From an uncultured Acinetobacter sp. (GTDB lineage: Bacteria; Pseudomonadota; Gammaproteobacteria; Pseudomonadales; Moraxellaceae): a stretch of 64,000 bases of DNA. Below the pieces are notes generated by a model. That model was not told the origin of the DNA and did not search any database. It worked only from the letters and a program-made list of their open reading frames with translations. Shown piece by piece: positions 63,674 to 64,000 of the stretch (the stretch's first letter is position 1; each line of letters opens with the position of its first letter). The stretch is taken from assembly GCA_913777945.1 (NCBI GenBank), contig CAJYTY010000010.1:62001-126000 (forward strand). The letters are read 5' to 3'. The position numbers were made by a program, and so were the translations under genes.

Positions 63674-64000
63674 ATGTACTATCCTTTACTCTCAATTGCA
63701 CTTGGCTCGGTATTAGGTGCATGGTTACGTTGGTTTTTGGGATTAAAGCTGAATCCTATTTTTCCCAATATTCCTTTAGGAACGGTCACGGTCAACTTTG
63801 TTGGTGGCTTTATTATTGGTTTTGCAATTTCCTATTTTTCTCAAAGCTCATTGAGTCCCAATTACAAACTGTTCGTGATCACGGGCTTTTGTGGTGCATT
63901 GACCACGTTCTCAACATTTTCGGCTGAGATTATTACCTTATTGCAAAGTGGTAAATTGGGTTATGCCTGTGCTGCGATTTTGATTCATGTGCTTGGATCA
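63674..64000 (+). CDS. crcB: Fluoride channel CrcB/FluC (3' truncated by window)
   Basis: The first 109 residues of a small fluoride channel that runs off the window end. [13 protein letters not shown] near the start, [10 protein letters not shown] (about 41-50) and [16 protein letters not shown] (about 75-90) are the family signatures; the two Phe of FSTFS line the ion path. It dimerises in opposite orientations in the inner membrane and exports F-. Controlled by the upstream fluoride riboswitch. Confidence 0.95.
   Translation, partial: MYYPLLSIALGSVLGAWLRWFLGLKLNPIFPNIPLGTVTVNFVGGFIIGFAISYFSQSSLSPNYKLFVITGFCGALTTFSTFSAEIITLLQSGKLGYACAAILIHVLGS

Noticed and set aside
1..64000. Search for CRISPR arrays, insertion sequences, prophage, rRNA and tRNA
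   Set aside because: No spaced direct repeats, transposase motifs, terminal inverted repeats, phage genes or cloverleaf-like sequences were seen.

Overview
The window is a 64 kb piece of a gammaproteobacterial chromosome and looks like core genome of an Acinetobacter species. The evidence is low GC with A/T-rich third positions, the runs infB-rbfA, recC-recB-recD, rpsO-pnp, ubiE-ubiJ-ubiB and gspF-gspG, a fused MrpAB antiporter subunit, a fused HisIE, and a tandem-domain polyphosphate:AMP phosphotransferase, an enzyme first described in Acinetobacter johnsonii. I see no rRNA, tRNA, prophage, insertion sequence or CRISPR array. The species cannot be fixed from the sequence alone.

Layout. 1-0.9 kb: end of infB, then rbfA and a terminator. 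1.0-7.2 kb (minus): six-gene Mrp Na+/H+ antiporter operon (AB-C-D-E-F-G in transcription order). 7.6-11.3 kb (minus): hisIE, a UvrD-like helicase and an AAA ATPase, closely packed. 11.4-13.6 kb: a membrane protein, a VOC protein and an FAD monooxygenase. 13.7-17.0 kb (minus): ubiE-ubiJ-ubiB for ubiquinone. 17.2-20.0 kb: an FFLEELY-type protein, pap and a DUF697-like protein. 20.2-29.4 kb: recC-recB-recD, with a DnaA-box-like 12-bp tandem array at the recB/recD junction. 29.4-30.1 kb: non-coding, with a candidate small RNA and a second promoter/operator. 30.1-42.2 kb: serine hydrolase, rpsO-pnp, dicarboxylate symporter, CorA-like protein, cbpA-cbpM, a LysE exporter, hslO and a Kef-type antiporter. 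42.3-46.5 kb: priA, and divergently gspF-gspG. 46.7-50.4 kb: small membrane proteins, a decayed csaA pseudogene, lnt and corC. 50.5-56.0 kb: tusA, LysE/ArgO, a hypothetical gene, etfD, a DUF1285 gene and murI. 56.0-62.1 kb (mostly plus): DUF4062, hemH, an MBL hydrolase, yacG, a TrmB-like methyltransferase, a flavoprotein, a GFA protein and a flavin reductase. 62.1-64 kb: hopJ-like gene, a DUF2071-like gene, then a fluoride riboswitch, a 24-codon leader ORF and crcB running off the end.

Functional themes are respiration and quinones (UbiE/J/B, ETF-QO, HemH), ion homeostasis (Mrp, Kef, CorA, CrcB), double-strand break repair and restart (RecBCD, PriA, UvrD-like), protein quality control (Hsp33, CbpA/CbpM) and envelope work (Lnt, GspF/G, MurI).

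The most unusual items are: a fluoride riboswitch separated from crcB by a leader ORF whose 3' end carries the crcB ribosome binding site; six DnaA-box-like 9-mers at an exact 12-bp period at the 5' end of recD; a 47-residue GspG prepilin leader apparently expanded in frame by a palindromic element; a multiply disabled csaA pseudogene; and a candidate GGA-loop small RNA after recD. None of these proves a new system. They are the places I would look first.
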